A stretch of DNA of 64,000 bases from SXTU01 sp964496695 (lineage in GTDB: Bacteria > Verrucomicrobiota > Verrucomicrobiia > Limisphaerales > SXTU01). The stretch covers positions 124,001-188,000 of the forward strand of contig CAZCBE010000001.1 in assembly GCA_964496695.1 (NCBI GenBank), in the 5' to 3' direction. Both the position numbers and the translations under genes were made by a program. The notes beneath the pieces were generated by a model that had not been told where the DNA came from, did no database searches, and saw only the letters and a list, made by a program, of their open reading frames with translations. Shown here piece by piece: positions 33,758 to 41,986 of this stretch (the stretch's first letter is position 1; every line of letters begins with the position of its first letter).

Positions 33758-34753
33758 TCAACGCTTCAACCGCGCCAGGGGCATGGTGCGGAAGAAGACC
33801 CCGGAGCCACCGGGCTGGTTGTCGTCCGTGTCATAGAAGATGGTGCCGAGGGTTTGGGCGTCCAGCTCCACCGAGCGGGGACAGGCACGGCCACCGATGG
33901 GGCGTCCGGGCTGGTAGAACTCCACGGGATGCTCCAAGTCCCAGGTCTTCCCGTCGTCGCGCGAGAGGATGAAGTTGATGCGTTCACCACCGACGCCTGG
34001 GCCAAGGATTTGCGAGGCAAGCAGCCAGCCGTTCTTCAAACCGATCATCTGATGCCGCCAGCCCTGGGTAGAAACATCGGGGAAGGGCTTGATCACCTCC
34101 CATGTCTTGCCGCCATCGGTGGAGCGCGAGCCTTTGCCGCTCACGAGCGTGCCGGCGGTCGTGCGGACGAAGGGCACGAGGCCGTGACCGGGGCCGTCAC
34201 CGAAGGCGGCTTCCTCGCCGGTCTGCGGGTTGTAGAGGACCGTGCGGTCCGCGAGCGAAAAGAGCCAGGCGGTCGGCGACAGCTCGACGATGGGATGGCG
34301 GATCACGCTGTGGATTTTGGGGTCGACGTTCTTGCTGAGATGCTTTGGTTCGCTCCAAGTGAGGCCGTCGTCGCTGCTGATGGAGAAGGCGACGAAGCGC
34401 GAGGTGACTTTCTCCACAACGGGGAACCAGACGTTCCACGCGTGGACCAGCCGGCCATCGGCCAGCGTGGTGAGCGAGCCGGGATAGACGGAGGTCTTCT
34501 CGGTGGGCGGGAAGAGCGCGGGCTTCGACCACGTCTGGCCGCCGTCGGTCGAGCGCGTGAGGAGGTAGGGCTTGTATTCGCTCTTGCAGAAGACGGCGAC
34601 GAGCGTGCCCTTGCGGGTGAGGCACAAGGCGGGGTGGATGTGGCCGCTCACGCCGGTCTCAATGCGCACGGGGGGTGGCAGCGGGGTTTCCTGCGCGGAG
34701 ACGAGGGTGGTGAGGAGAAGGAGGAGGGCGGTGAGGCGAATCAGTGTTTGCAT
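33758..34753 (-). CDS. Secreted sialidase-family (BNR/Asp-box) protein
   Basis: 331 residues with signal peptide (TLIRLTALLLLLTTLVSAQE). The six-bladed sialidase-type propeller is suggested by Asp-box repeats: STDGGQTWSKP, SSDDGLTWSEP, STDGGKTWEVI, SRDDGKTWDLE. Such proteins can be exo-sialidases but many are of unknown glycan specificity; the catalytic Arg triad was not verified. ATG 34753 was preferred to an upstream ATG that would not give a signal peptide. A CCTCTCCC repeat (34797-34842) precedes it. Confidence 0.83.
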   Translation of the reverse strand: MQTLIRLTALLLLLTTLVSAQETPLPPPVRIETGVSGHIHPALCLTRKGTLVAVFCKSEYKPYLLTRSTDGGQTWSKPALFPPTEKTSVYPGSLTTLADGRLVHAWNVWFPVVEKVTSRFVAFSISSDDGLTWSEPKHLSKNVDPKIHSVIRHPIVELSPTAWLFSLADRTVLYNPQTGEEAAFGDGPGHGLVPFVRTTAGTLVSGKGSRSTDGGKTWEVIKPFPDVSTQGWRHQMIGLKNGWLLASQILGPGVGGERINFILSRDDGKTWDLEHPVEFYQPGRPIGGRACPRSVELDAQTLGTIFYDTDDNQPGGSGVFFRTMPLARLKR

Positions 34754-34899
34754 GGGAAAGTCTTCGAGGAACACCACCGTTGTCGCACGCAACCCCTCAC
34801 CCCTACCCTCTCCCCTTGCTCCGCAAAGGGAGAGGGAGAAAAGGTGCGCCGCGCCGCGATGCCCTCGGATTTCATCGGGGTCATGAGTCTGTGAACATC

Positions 34900-36258
34900 T
34901 CAGCGTTGCATGAACGTGGACGCGCGCGGGGCTTGATAGCTGATGGCCAGTTGCGGCGTTTCGAGGCGCTGCTGGCCGTTGGCGAGCGAGCGCATGCCGG
35001 CCTCGACCAGCCCCGTGGTGAGCAGGGTGCGCTCAATGGGATACGGAGCCTTGCCCGTGAGGAACGTTTCCTCGGCCTTGGACATCAGGCCGGCGGAGTA
35101 GGTCACGTTCGGGGTGGGCGGGAGATAGAAGAGTGTCGAGAGCGGCTCGCGCTCGCCCTTGATGCGCGCGGCGAAGGTGAAGTCACCGACGAGGCCGTTC
35201 ATCAGGAGCATCGTCGCCTTGGTGCCGTCCTTGTATTCGAAGCGGTAGGCCACGGGCTCCTTCACCCACGTCCGCATCTGCGCGACCGTCGGGTGGCGAT
35301 GGCTGAACGACTCCGGCTGCGCGAGCGTCTGCGTGCGCGTCAGGCACGCGGCGAAGAGCTGCGGGTCCCAACCGCCGGCGGCCCAGTTTCCCTTGTCCAT
35401 GGCCTGCCACACGGCCTCGCCCTTCAAGGCCTGCAAGGCGACCACGCCGGTCTCGCCGCCACGCCGCCGCTCGGCCATGCACTGGATCACTTCGAGCGCG
35501 TGGAAGTCGTAGCTGTCCACGCGGCCGATGGCGACGGAGAGCAGTTCCTCCACCGGGGCTCCGTAAGGCATGTCGAGGGACGGCATCCGCCATGTGACCG
35601 GCAGTGAGGAACCGGCGGCAAAGCCGAACTTCAGCTCACGCGAGATGGCAACCATCTCCTTCGCCCACTCGAAGTTCCACGACAGATGCTTGTCGTTGAA
35701 GACCGGCACGGCGCGCTGGTCCTGGCGGAAGACGTCCGTCACCTGCTTGAAGAACTCGTAGCGCGGATACTTCGTCTGGCCGAGGTCGCTCAAGGCGTAG
35801 TTGCCGTGCTCGCCGATGATGAGCACGGCGTCCACCGCCAGCTTGCTGCCGCCGCAGCGCAGGGCCTCGGCGATGGTCTTGTAGATGGGAAACTTGAACT
35901 CCTCGGAACGCTTCTGGCTGAGGTCGCCGGTGGGCTGCTGGTCCACGTAGGCCGCGACGACCTCAAACGGCGGCTGATGCCAGCGGCCATCAATCGGGTA
36001 GCCGACCAGGAAGCGCTCGCCCATGTGCCACGCGTGCGAGCGGTAATGCCAGGTGGTGGTGACAATGGCGAGGCGCTTGCGCGGGCCGGCCTTGGCTTCC
36101 GCGCCCCAGCCCAAGGACGGGGCGAGCAAGCCCGCGCCGACTGCGCCCAGAAACAGGCGACGCGACGGCTGCGCGAGTCCGCTCGGAGAAACGGGCGCGT
36201 CAGGCACCGGATCAGTCGTTGCTTCAATCGGAGAAAAGCGCGTGGTGGCCTGGGTCAT
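34900..36258 (-). CDS. Tat-exported protein of unknown function
   Basis: 452 residues from ATG 36258. A twin-arginine signal (PSRRLFLGAVGAGLLAPSLG) shows export in folded form. The mature sequence has a Rossmann-like start (RKRLAIVTTTWHYRSHAWHM) and segments such as VDAVLIIGEHGNYALSDLGQ and LPVTWRMPSLDMPYGAPVEE. I know similar proteins only as hypothetical proteins in Verrucomicrobia and Planctomycetes and cannot assign a reaction. Contains many conserved His, Asp and Glu, so a metal enzyme is possible. No operon partner. Confidence 0.65.
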   Translation of the reverse strand: MTQATTRFSPIEATTDPVPDAPVSPSGLAQPSRRLFLGAVGAGLLAPSLGWGAEAKAGPRKRLAIVTTTWHYRSHAWHMGERFLVGYPIDGRWHQPPFEVVAAYVDQQPTGDLSQKRSEEFKFPIYKTIAEALRCGGSKLAVDAVLIIGEHGNYALSDLGQTKYPRYEFFKQVTDVFRQDQRAVPVFNDKHLSWNFEWAKEMVAISRELKFGFAAGSSLPVTWRMPSLDMPYGAPVEELLSVAIGRVDSYDFHALEVIQCMAERRRGGETGVVALQALKGEAVWQAMDKGNWAAGGWDPQLFAACLTRTQTLAQPESFSHRHPTVAQMRTWVKEPVAYRFEYKDGTKATMLLMNGLVGDFTFAARIKGEREPLSTLFYLPPTPNVTYSAGLMSKAEETFLTGKAPYPIERTLLTTGLVEAGMRSLANGQQRLETPQLAISYQAPRASTFMQR

Positions 36259-36634
36259 GCACGCAGCATTTGCCCCGGAGGAAGGCACGTCAACCGCGCG
36301 TTTCGAGCAATGGCCAACAGGGGAATCATTTGGGAAGACGAACGCGTGCCTATATTAATACGCGCTCGTTCAACCCCACCCCACCCTCTCCCGCGGGAGA
36401 GGATCTGGGTGAGAGTTCGCGGAACAAAAGCTTCGTGCTTTGAACCCCAGAACGCCGCGCGGCGCGCGTATGGAGTCCCGGCTTCAGCCGGTGCGGCGTC
36501 CGATCCACCAGGGCGTTACGCGCGCAGCGTCAGGAACTGGGCGGCGGTCCACCGGCTAAAGCCGGGACTCCGTGCGTGGTTCAGGGGGCTCTCGGCGGTG
36601 ATTCGAGAACAACGCGGGCCTCACCCAGACCGCG
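36259..36634. repeat. Intergenic region with GGAGTCCCGGCTTCAGCCGG palindrome
   Basis: 376 bp. A CCTCTCCC-type remnant is at 36372-36425. 36472-36572 is an inverted repeat with arms GGAGTCCCGGCTTCAGCCGG and CCGGCTAAAGCCGGGACTCC. No gene is supported. The region follows aroA on the minus strand and precedes the Tat gene's start. Confidence 0.75.
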
Positions 36635-38113
36635 TCAGTCCGCGAACAACTCTTCCACCGCCAGCGTGCGGTCGGTGGCGGCGTCGCGGATCTCGACGCC
36701 GAGGCCGTGCGGGGGCGGGGTGGCGAGCTTCTGGAAGAAGTTCGGGAAGGTCTTCTTCACGCACGCCGGGTCTTTGATCTTGATGCCCGGCACTTTCAGG
36801 CCCAGCACTGCAAAGCACATCGCCATGCGATGATCGTGGTAGGTCTCAATCTCCGCGCCATGAAGAGCCGAAGGATAGACCGTCAGCGTGTCGTCCTCCT
36901 CGATGACCTTCGCGCCGCACTTGGTCAGCTCCGTCCGCAACGCAACGACGCGCTCGCACTCCTGCACACGGAGGCGGCCGAGGTCGGTGAAGCGCACTGG
37001 CAAGACAGCGAAGGGTGCAAGGACGATGGCTGTCATGATGCTGTCGCCCAAGTCCTTGGCCCTTGAAATGGGTTTTTCGTCTTCCGCATCAACAAATTCC
37101 TTGAGCACTTCGTCTGGCAATTTTCCAGCGCGAGCGAACTCGAGGCCAAACCGCAACGAGGAGTTCAGCATCAGAACTTCGTCAAAGCGCTGGTCAACCT
37201 GCCAGCCTGAGTTGGGCCAGTGAGCTACTTTGACCGGATTCCAAAGTATTGTGCGCACCTCAACTCCGAACTGTTCCGAATACTCCATGAACTCCGGCCT
37301 TTGGATCATCGGACTGACCCCTACGAAATAACTCCCACTGCTCGCATCCGGCTCGATCTGAAACTCGCCGCCCTTGGCCGGAAAAACCTTCACCAGCTCG
37401 CGGGTCATGTCCACGTAGGGCAGTTCGTCCTCGTTCGCGCCGGTGATCTCCACCTCCCAGCCGCCCACGCCGCCCGCCAGCAGCAGCGCGGAGGCGAACT
37501 GCGAGCTGGCCGTGACGCTGACGGAACACCTCTTAAGCGTAGCAGCCGACGTCAGGAGGCTCTGACTTTGATTTCCGATTTGAGATGGAGCCTCCTTACG
37601 TCGGCTGCTACCGAAGATGACGGCGGGCAGCTTGTCGTTGCCGTGTTCGCTCTCCACGCGGTAGCCGAGTTGGCGCAGGGCGCTGAAGAGCGCGGATTGC
37701 GGACGCTCGTGCATCCGAGGCACGCCGCTGAGGCGATAGACGCCGTCGCCCAGGCAGACCATCGCGGCCAGAAAGCGCGCCGCCGTGCCTGCGTTGCCGA
37801 CGAACAGTTCCAGCGGCTGCTCCGCCGTGCCCGCGCGCGGGATGCGTCCGCCGAGGCCCTCCACGATAAAGGTGCGGTTGCAGGACTCGGCCGGGTCCGG
37901 CTGCACGTCCACGGTGAAGCCGAGCGCACGGAGGCACTCCGTCATCACCTGCGTGTCCTCGCTCCAGAGCGCGCCGCGCAGGGTGGTGCGGCCATCGGCC
38001 AGCGCAGCGAGGATGAGCGCGCGGTTTGTGATGCTCTTGGAGCCCGGCACGGTGATTTCCGCACGCACGGGGGACGTGAGCGGGACAATCTCGATGAGCG
38101 GCGGAAGCGGCAC
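36635..38113 (-). CDS. aroA: 5-enolpyruvylshikimate-3-phosphate synthase with repeat-encoded insert
   Basis: 492 residues, against about 430 usually. EPSP synthase makes EPSP from shikimate-3-phosphate and PEP in aromatic amino acid synthesis. Motifs: VPGSKSITNRALILAALADG, FVGNAGTAARFLAAMVCLGD, VPRMHERPQSALFSALRQLG, SSQFASALLLAG, and the late TYHDHRMAMCFAVLGLKVPG. Residues about 168-192 (SSRRKEAPSQIGNQSQSLLT and following) come from a 73-bp palindrome at 37539-37611, in frame, just before the substrate loop SVTASSQFASALLL. Segments around residues 270-340 are also longer than usual. Likely still active, since the insert lies between beta-strands; unproven. Confidence 0.93.
   Translation of the reverse strand: MPLPPLIEIVPLTSPVRAEITVPGSKSITNRALILAALADGRTTLRGALWSEDTQVMTECLRALGFTVDVQPDPAESCNRTFIVEGLGGRIPRAGTAEQPLELFVGNAGTAARFLAAMVCLGDGVYRLSGVPRMHERPQSALFSALRQLGYRVESEHGNDKLPAVIFGSSRRKEAPSQIGNQSQSLLTSAATLKRCSVSVTASSQFASALLLAGGVGGWEVEITGANEDELPYVDMTRELVKVFPAKGGEFQIEPDASSGSYFVGVSPMIQRPEFMEYSEQFGVEVRTILWNPVKVAHWPNSGWQVDQRFDEVLMLNSSLRFGLEFARAGKLPDEVLKEFVDAEDEKPISRAKDLGDSIMTAIVLAPFAVLPVRFTDLGRLRVQECERVVALRTELTKCGAKVIEEDDTLTVYPSALHGAEIETYHDHRMAMCFAVLGLKVPGIKIKDPACVKKTFPNFFQKLATPPPHGLGVEIRDAATDRTLAVEELFAD
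37539..37611. repeat. Palindromic element inside aroA coding sequence
   Basis: Left arm GTAGCAGCCGACGTCAGGAG (37539-37562, 24 nt) and right arm CTCCTTACGTCGGCTGCTAC (37588-37611) pair with one mismatch. The 25-nt loop includes TTTGATTTCCGATTTGAGAT. On the minus strand it reads SSRRKEAPSQIGNQSQSLLT, AAT in frame. It sits where other AroA proteins have a short turn. Confidence 0.93.
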
Positions 38114-38120
38114 CGGGGGG

Positions 38121-38218
38121 GAAAGTGATTAGTGATTAGTAATTAGTAAATAATGAAGAGGCAGCCACACGCGCAGCCGCAGCCGCAACGTGACTAAGCA
38201 CTAATTACTAATCACTTC
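38121..38218. repeat. Word-repeat hairpin, ATTAGTG/CACTAAT family, copy 2
   Basis: Left AAAGTGATTAGTGATTAGTA and right CACTAATTACTAATCACTT surround a 40-nt spacer that itself contains GCAGCCGCAGCCGCAA. It lies between the ThuA gene's stop (38227) and the aroA start (38113), ending 9 nt from the stop. Confidence 0.85.
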
Positions 38219-38226
38219 CCTCGCCG

Positions 38227-39132
38227 CTACTTCTTCGGCTCTTCCTTCTTCACCGGCGGCTTGGGCGCGCCCTTGGGGTCGAGGTTCGCCATCAGCTCCT
38301 CCTGCGTGACGGTGGATTCGACGCCGGTCACCGGCACGTCCCGCTTGGCGACCCAGAGGATGGCGTTCAGGACGAGCTTGCGCTGGTCGTTGTTGCCCCA
38401 GCCCATGTGGTTGTGGCCGCCCGTGAAGCCAAAGCCGCGCCCGCCGCCGTCACGCGTGGCCACCCACATGACGTGCTGCGGCGTGCCGTTCTTGACCGCC
38501 TCGCGCACCGCGGGATTGCCGCTGTGCGTGCCATCGCCGCGCTTCATGGTGCTCTCCGGCGGGACGGCGCTGAGGATGGGCGTCACGTCCTTCATGCCGT
38601 CGCGAAAGCGCATGTGGAAATACCACTCGTCATTCGTCTTGAAGGGCTTCACGCCGCTGGTGACCGCGTGCTTGGGCAGCTCCTTGAAGTCGCCGTCCCA
38701 GTGCGGGTTCACGGACCAGTGCGTCTCGAAGCACCCGCCAATCCAGTCGCGAAACTCGGCGTTGCCCTTCTGCGTGGTCGGCTCGACGGCGTAGTGGATC
38801 GCGCCAAGGCCGACGCCCTTTTTCATGAGCGCGCCGATCTTCTCCAGTTTGTCGCCGTTGAGGAAGGGGTGGCCGCCGCCGCCGTCGCTGTAAACGATCA
38901 CCGCCGCCGCACCCTCGAAGACCTTCTCATCGCTGACCCAGCCGTTGGTATGCACCTCGGTGACGACACCCTTCACGCCCGCGAGGGACTTCGCGAGGAG
39001 CAGGCAGCCCGCGCGGTGCTCATGCGAGAGCGGCCCATGGCTGGGCTTGCCCGCGATGAAGATGATCTTGGTGTCGGCGGCCTGGACGGCGCACGCGGCG
39101 AGGAGTGAAAGAGTCAGGAACAGTTTTTTCAT
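38227..39132 (-). CDS. ThuA domain-containing secreted protein
   Basis: 301 residues from ATG 39132 with signal peptide (KKLFLTLSLLAACAVQAA). ThuA proteins have a class I glutamine amidotransferase-like fold and act in trehalose or other glycoside oxidation, often with DUF1080 partners. Visible: IIFIAGKPSHGPLSHEHRAG, AAAVIVYSDGGGGHPFLNG, GVGLGAIHYAVEPT, TNDEWYFHMRF and FGFTGGHNHMGWGN. A Lys/Pro-rich tail ends the protein. Exact role unknown; probably extracytoplasmic sugar metabolism. Confidence 0.9.
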   Translation of the reverse strand: MKKLFLTLSLLAACAVQAADTKIIFIAGKPSHGPLSHEHRAGCLLLAKSLAGVKGVVTEVHTNGWVSDEKVFEGAAAVIVYSDGGGGHPFLNGDKLEKIGALMKKGVGLGAIHYAVEPTTQKGNAEFRDWIGGCFETHWSVNPHWDGDFKELPKHAVTSGVKPFKTNDEWYFHMRFRDGMKDVTPILSAVPPESTMKRGDGTHSGNPAVREAVKNGTPQHVMWVATRDGGGRGFGFTGGHNHMGWGNNDQRKLVLNAILWVAKRDVPVTGVESTVTQEELMANLDPKGAPKPPVKKEEPKK

Positions 39133-39198
39133 GTCGGTTGCGGGTTCAGACTGAACCACGGGGGCGGGGCTTCAAAGCGAAAACATGGCTGGCCCACG

Positions 39199-39288
39199 GA
39201 TGACGCGGATAACGCGGATGGAAGCCAGGCGGGAGGCGGCGCGCATGGCTCCCGTTGGGGTCTCCCCATCCGCGTTATCCGCGTCATC
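39199..39288. repeat. Inverted repeat GATGACGCGGATAACGCGGA/TCCGCGTTATCCGCGTCATC
   Basis: Perfect 23-bp arms at 39199-39221 and 39266-39288, spacer 44 nt. The word GCGGAT is repeated within each arm. Related phrases (CGCGTCATCCGCGTGATTCG, CGCGTGATCCGCGGGCC) recur in the 47290-47600 repeat field. Confidence 0.9.
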
Positions 39289-39302
39289 TGCGGGCAAAAA
39301 CC

Positions 39303-39725
39303 TCAAAGCTGCCGCTGCATCATCCGCACGTCGTCGCGGAGCGCCCAGCCGGTGTGCCGCCAGAAGGCCATGTCCTCGTCGTTGTCAGCGAAGACGAAGA
39401 TGTTGCAGCGCGTGATGCCGGCGCGCTTCAGCTCCGCAAGACAGGTGTCCACCAGCAGCCGACCAAGGCCGAGGCCGCGCTGGTTCTCCGCCACCGCCAG
39501 GTGATGGAGATAGCCACGCCGGCCCTCATGGCCGCACAGCACCGCGCCCACGAGCCGCCGCTCCGCATCACGCGCCACGAGGCTCAGGCCGGGGTTGCGC
39601 TGAAGGTAGGTCGCGAGATTCTCGGGCGTGTCGGACTCGTTGAGGCCCACGCCTTCCGTCGCGGCCCAGAGCGCGAGCACCTCGGGGAAGTCGGCCGTAG
39701 TCATGGGCGTGATAAAGTGTCGCAT
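39303..39725 (-). CDS. GNAT-family N-acetyltransferase
   Basis: 140 residues from ATG 39725. The acetyl-CoA site is RGYLHHLAVAENQRGLGLGR (motif A with Q-R-G-L-G-L-G) followed by LLVDTCLAELKRAGITRCNI and the end FWRHTGWALRDDVRMMQRQL. These enzymes acetylate small molecules or protein N-termini; the substrate is not predictable. An upstream ATG (39770) would add residues unlike GNAT. Divergent from miaA, with starts 47 nt apart, so the promoters probably overlap. Confidence 0.88.
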   Translation of the reverse strand: MRHFITPMTTADFPEVLALWAATEGVGLNESDTPENLATYLQRNPGLSLVARDAERRLVGAVLCGHEGRRGYLHHLAVAENQRGLGLGRLLVDTCLAELKRAGITRCNIFVFADNDEDMAFWRHTGWALRDDVRMMQRQL

Positions 39726-39772
39726 GGCATTGCAAGCTTGCCTCTGGACGCGCTTCGCGTAAAGCCGCACGG

Positions 39773-40750
39773 ATGCATGACGGTTCCACCGCCCCTCCCC
39801 CGGTGTTCCTCGCCGGCCCCACGGCCGTCGGGAAGAGCGCCGTGGCGCTCATGCTCGCGGAACAGCTTGGCGGTGAAATCATCTCGGTGGACTCCATGCA
39901 GGTCTATCGCGGCCTGGACCTCGGCACCGCCAAGCCCTCGCCCGCCGAGCGCGCCCGGGTGCCGCACCACCTGCTGGACGTGGCGGAGCTGACCGAGTCG
40001 TTTGATGCCGCGAAGTTCCTGCGGCTGGCCGAGGCGGCCGTGCGCGACATCCAAGGCCGGAGCCGCGTGCCCATCTTCTGCGGCGGCACCGGGCTGTATT
40101 TCAAGGCCTGGCTGCACGGCCTCGGCGAAGCCCCGCCCGCCGACCCACGCGTGCGGGCCGAACTCGAGGCCGCGCCGCTGGCCGAACTGCTCGTCGAACT
40201 GGAGCGCCGCGACCCGGTGTGCTTCGCCCGGATTGACCGCCAAAACCCCCGCCGGGTCATCCGCGCCCTCGAAGTCATCCGCCTCACCGGCCAGCCCTTC
40301 TCCGCCCAACGCGCCGCCTGGGACTCGCACCACGCACCACGCACCACGGCCCCGGTCTTCGTCCTCAGCCGCGAGCCCGCTGATCTCCGCGCCCGCATGG
40401 ACGCCCGCGTGGACGCCATGTTTGCCGCCGGGCTGGTGGAGGAAACGCGTCGCCTGCTGGCCCACGGCCTGGCGGACAACCCGACCGCCCTGCAGGCCAT
40501 CGGCTACCGACAGGTGGTGGAGCACTTGCGCGGCGAGCGCGGACTCGTGGAAACCGTCGCGCTGGTGAAGACCAAGACCTGGCAGTTCGCCCGTCGGCAG
40601 GGCACCTGGTTCCGGCGGCAATTGCCCGTCGAGTGGGTGCCGCTGGCGGCGGACACCCGTGCGGATGAGATCGCCCGGCTGCTGATTCAATCAGGGCTGA
40701 AAGCCCGCCCGAGGATAGCCCGGGGTGAAGCCCCGGGCAGCCTGGCCTGA
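39773..40750 (+). CDS. miaA: tRNA dimethylallyltransferase
   Basis: 325 residues. MiaA adds a dimethylallyl group to A37 of tRNAs reading UNN codons. The P-loop is FLAGPTAVGKSAVALMLAEQ; other motifs are EIISVDSMQVYRGLDLGTAK, VPHHLLDV, RVPIFCGGTGLYFKAWLHGL, RNP-like QNPRRVIRALEVIRLTGQPF and ALQAIGYRQVVEHLRGE. A short CACCACG word repeat (40328-40348) is read in frame as SHHAPRTT. The final residues (SGLKARPRIARGEAPGSLA) come from the dispersed palindrome at 40691, which supplies the stop codon, so the native C-terminus is replaced. Confidence 0.94.
   Translation: MHDGSTAPPPVFLAGPTAVGKSAVALMLAEQLGGEIISVDSMQVYRGLDLGTAKPSPAERARVPHHLLDVAELTESFDAAKFLRLAEAAVRDIQGRSRVPIFCGGTGLYFKAWLHGLGEAPPADPRVRAELEAAPLAELLVELERRDPVCFARIDRQNPRRVIRALEVIRLTGQPFSAQRAAWDSHHAPRTTAPVFVLSREPADLRARMDARVDAMFAAGLVEETRRLLAHGLADNPTALQAIGYRQVVEHLRGERGLVETVALVKTKTWQFARRQGTWFRRQLPVEWVPLAADTRADEIARLLIQSGLKARPRIARGEAPGSLA
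40328..40348. repeat. In-frame word repeat CACCACG in miaA
   Basis: Three copies of a CACCACG word (TCGCACCACGCACCACGCAC) encode SHHAPRTT, between the RAAWD segment and the VFVLSREPADLRARMDARVD motif. Confidence 0.65.
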
Positions 40751-40915
40751 AGTCGCCCGCCGCCCTGCAAGGGCGGGACACTTTTCGCCCCTGTGCGGCG
40801 TCCCGCCCTTTCAGGGCGGTGGTAGAGTGAACCGCGAACCCGGGCCTCCGCCTCGCGATGCTCGGCTCCAGCCCGGGCTGTCACCGGTCGGGCTTTCAGC
40901 CCTGAAGCCAGCGGC
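40691..40915. repeat. GCCCTGAAAGGGC dispersed palindrome, copy 3, overlapping two gene ends
   Basis: Outer arms AGGGCTGAAAGCCCGCCC and GTCGGGCTTTCAGCCCTGAA; inner GCCCGGGGTGAAGCCCCGGG. The left side is read through as the last 19 codons of miaA; the right side provides the last codons and stop (40896) of the convergent membrane-protein gene. Confidence 0.9.
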
Positions 40916-41408
40916 CTTCGGTGCGGTGGCACCGGGCCCGCCAGGCCGCCACCGCCAGCAGCACGAAGGCGACGACGCCCACCCAGCGCATCGGATTGCG
41001 CACGAAGACCACGGCGGCATTGAACCACATGAAGGCATAGAACGCGGCCAGCCCCTGACGCGCCCGCAACGACCGGCACATCAAATCGCCGCTCGCGCAC
41101 CAGCGAACCGCCGCGTCCGCCAGCCAGGCCATCACCAGCAGGTAGTTGAAATAGACGCCCCCGCCCCAGTCCAGCCCGGTGACTTCGCGCGTCTGCCGGG
41201 CGGTGTCGGCATACGCCGCCGCATGGCTCCAGCCGTGCTTGAAGTGGAACGCGACCAGCAGATGCACCAGCAAGACCACGGCCCCCACGAGCCAGAGCCA
41301 GCGGAAGGCCCGGCCAGCGGGCTGGCGAAGGCCGGCCAACGTGCCGGCGACGTAGAGCGAGAACGCCAGCCAGGCAGTCGCACGGACGAGGAGATCACCG
41401 GCGGTCAT
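40896..41408 (-). CDS. Small integral membrane protein, unknown function
   Basis: 170 residues from ATG 41408. About four hydrophobic helices: TAWLAFSLYVAGTLAGL, WLWLVGAVVLLVHLLVAFHF, YFNYLLVMAWLADAAVRW, and WVGVVAFVLLAVAAWRA. Conserved-looking aromatic and histidine residues (HFKHGWSHAAAYADTARQT) face one side. No family was recognised. The last four residues (WLQG) and stop derive from the dispersed palindrome shared with the miaA end. Upstream of it lies an unassigned gap of about 190 bp holding a half-repeat of the GGCCTTTCAGCC family. Confidence 0.7.
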   Translation of the reverse strand: MTAGDLLVRATAWLAFSLYVAGTLAGLRQPAGRAFRWLWLVGAVVLLVHLLVAFHFKHGWSHAAAYADTARQTREVTGLDWGGGVYFNYLLVMAWLADAAVRWCASGDLMCRSLRARQGLAAFYAFMWFNAAVVFVRNPMRWVGVVAFVLLAVAAWRARCHRTEGRWLQG

Positions 41409-41599
41409 GAGCCGGAGGGTGGCTTGACCCGAACTCCGAAGTCGAGCGGCCACTAGCCCAGCAGAGCGCGGCGTTCACTCCGCAGAAAGCCTCGACCGGA
41501 GACGTGCGTTTGAATCCCCCGTGACCTGCTCACGTTTCTGCGGCCTGAAGACCGCGTTCCCTGCCATTCGTTCCTTGCGGTCAGCCTCGGGACTCGGGC

Positions 41600-41986
41600 T
41601 CAAAGCAGGAGGATCATCAATGCGACTTCGATCAGCACGACCGCACCCAGGCCGAGCCAGGCAAGCGTCTCCCGCACCCGGTTGTCAGACTGCCGCACCT
41701 CGGCCAGCCAGAACTGCACCTTCACCGCGCCGAGTTCGATCACATCACCGTTGTGGAGCGGAAGCTCGTCAAACTCCTGACCGTTCACGCTGGCCCGGCC
41801 CTGCCCGAGGCGGCGCAGGCGGAAACCATCGGGCACCTGGAGGTCGAGCTGCAGGTGGCTTTCCCAGACGCCGACTTCGACCAGTTGGAGGTCGTCGCGG
41901 TTCGCGCGGCCGATCGTGCAGGGAAACTGGGTGACGGTCTGCGCGGTCCCCCCACGGTGGCCGTTAAGGACGCGGAACTGGACCAT
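41600..41986 (-). CDS. FHA-domain protein with C-terminal membrane helix
   Basis: 128 residues. The forkhead-associated fold, which binds phosphothreonine peptides, spans about 1-95: PCTIGRANRDDLQLVE (with GR), VWESHLQLDL (S-x-x-H variant), RASVNGQEFDELPLHNGDVI (NG and LxxGD). A C-terminal helix (TLAWLGLGAVVLIEVALMILLL) anchors it in the membrane. It overlaps the Wza-like gene by one base (TGATG), so the two are translationally coupled. It may read phosphorylation on the export complex. Few EPS operons carry an FHA protein. Confidence 0.85.
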   Translation of the reverse strand: MVQFRVLNGHRGGTAQTVTQFPCTIGRANRDDLQLVEVGVWESHLQLDLQVPDGFRLRRLGQGRASVNGQEFDELPLHNGDVIELGAVKVQFWLAEVRQSDNRVRETLAWLGLGAVVLIEVALMILLL

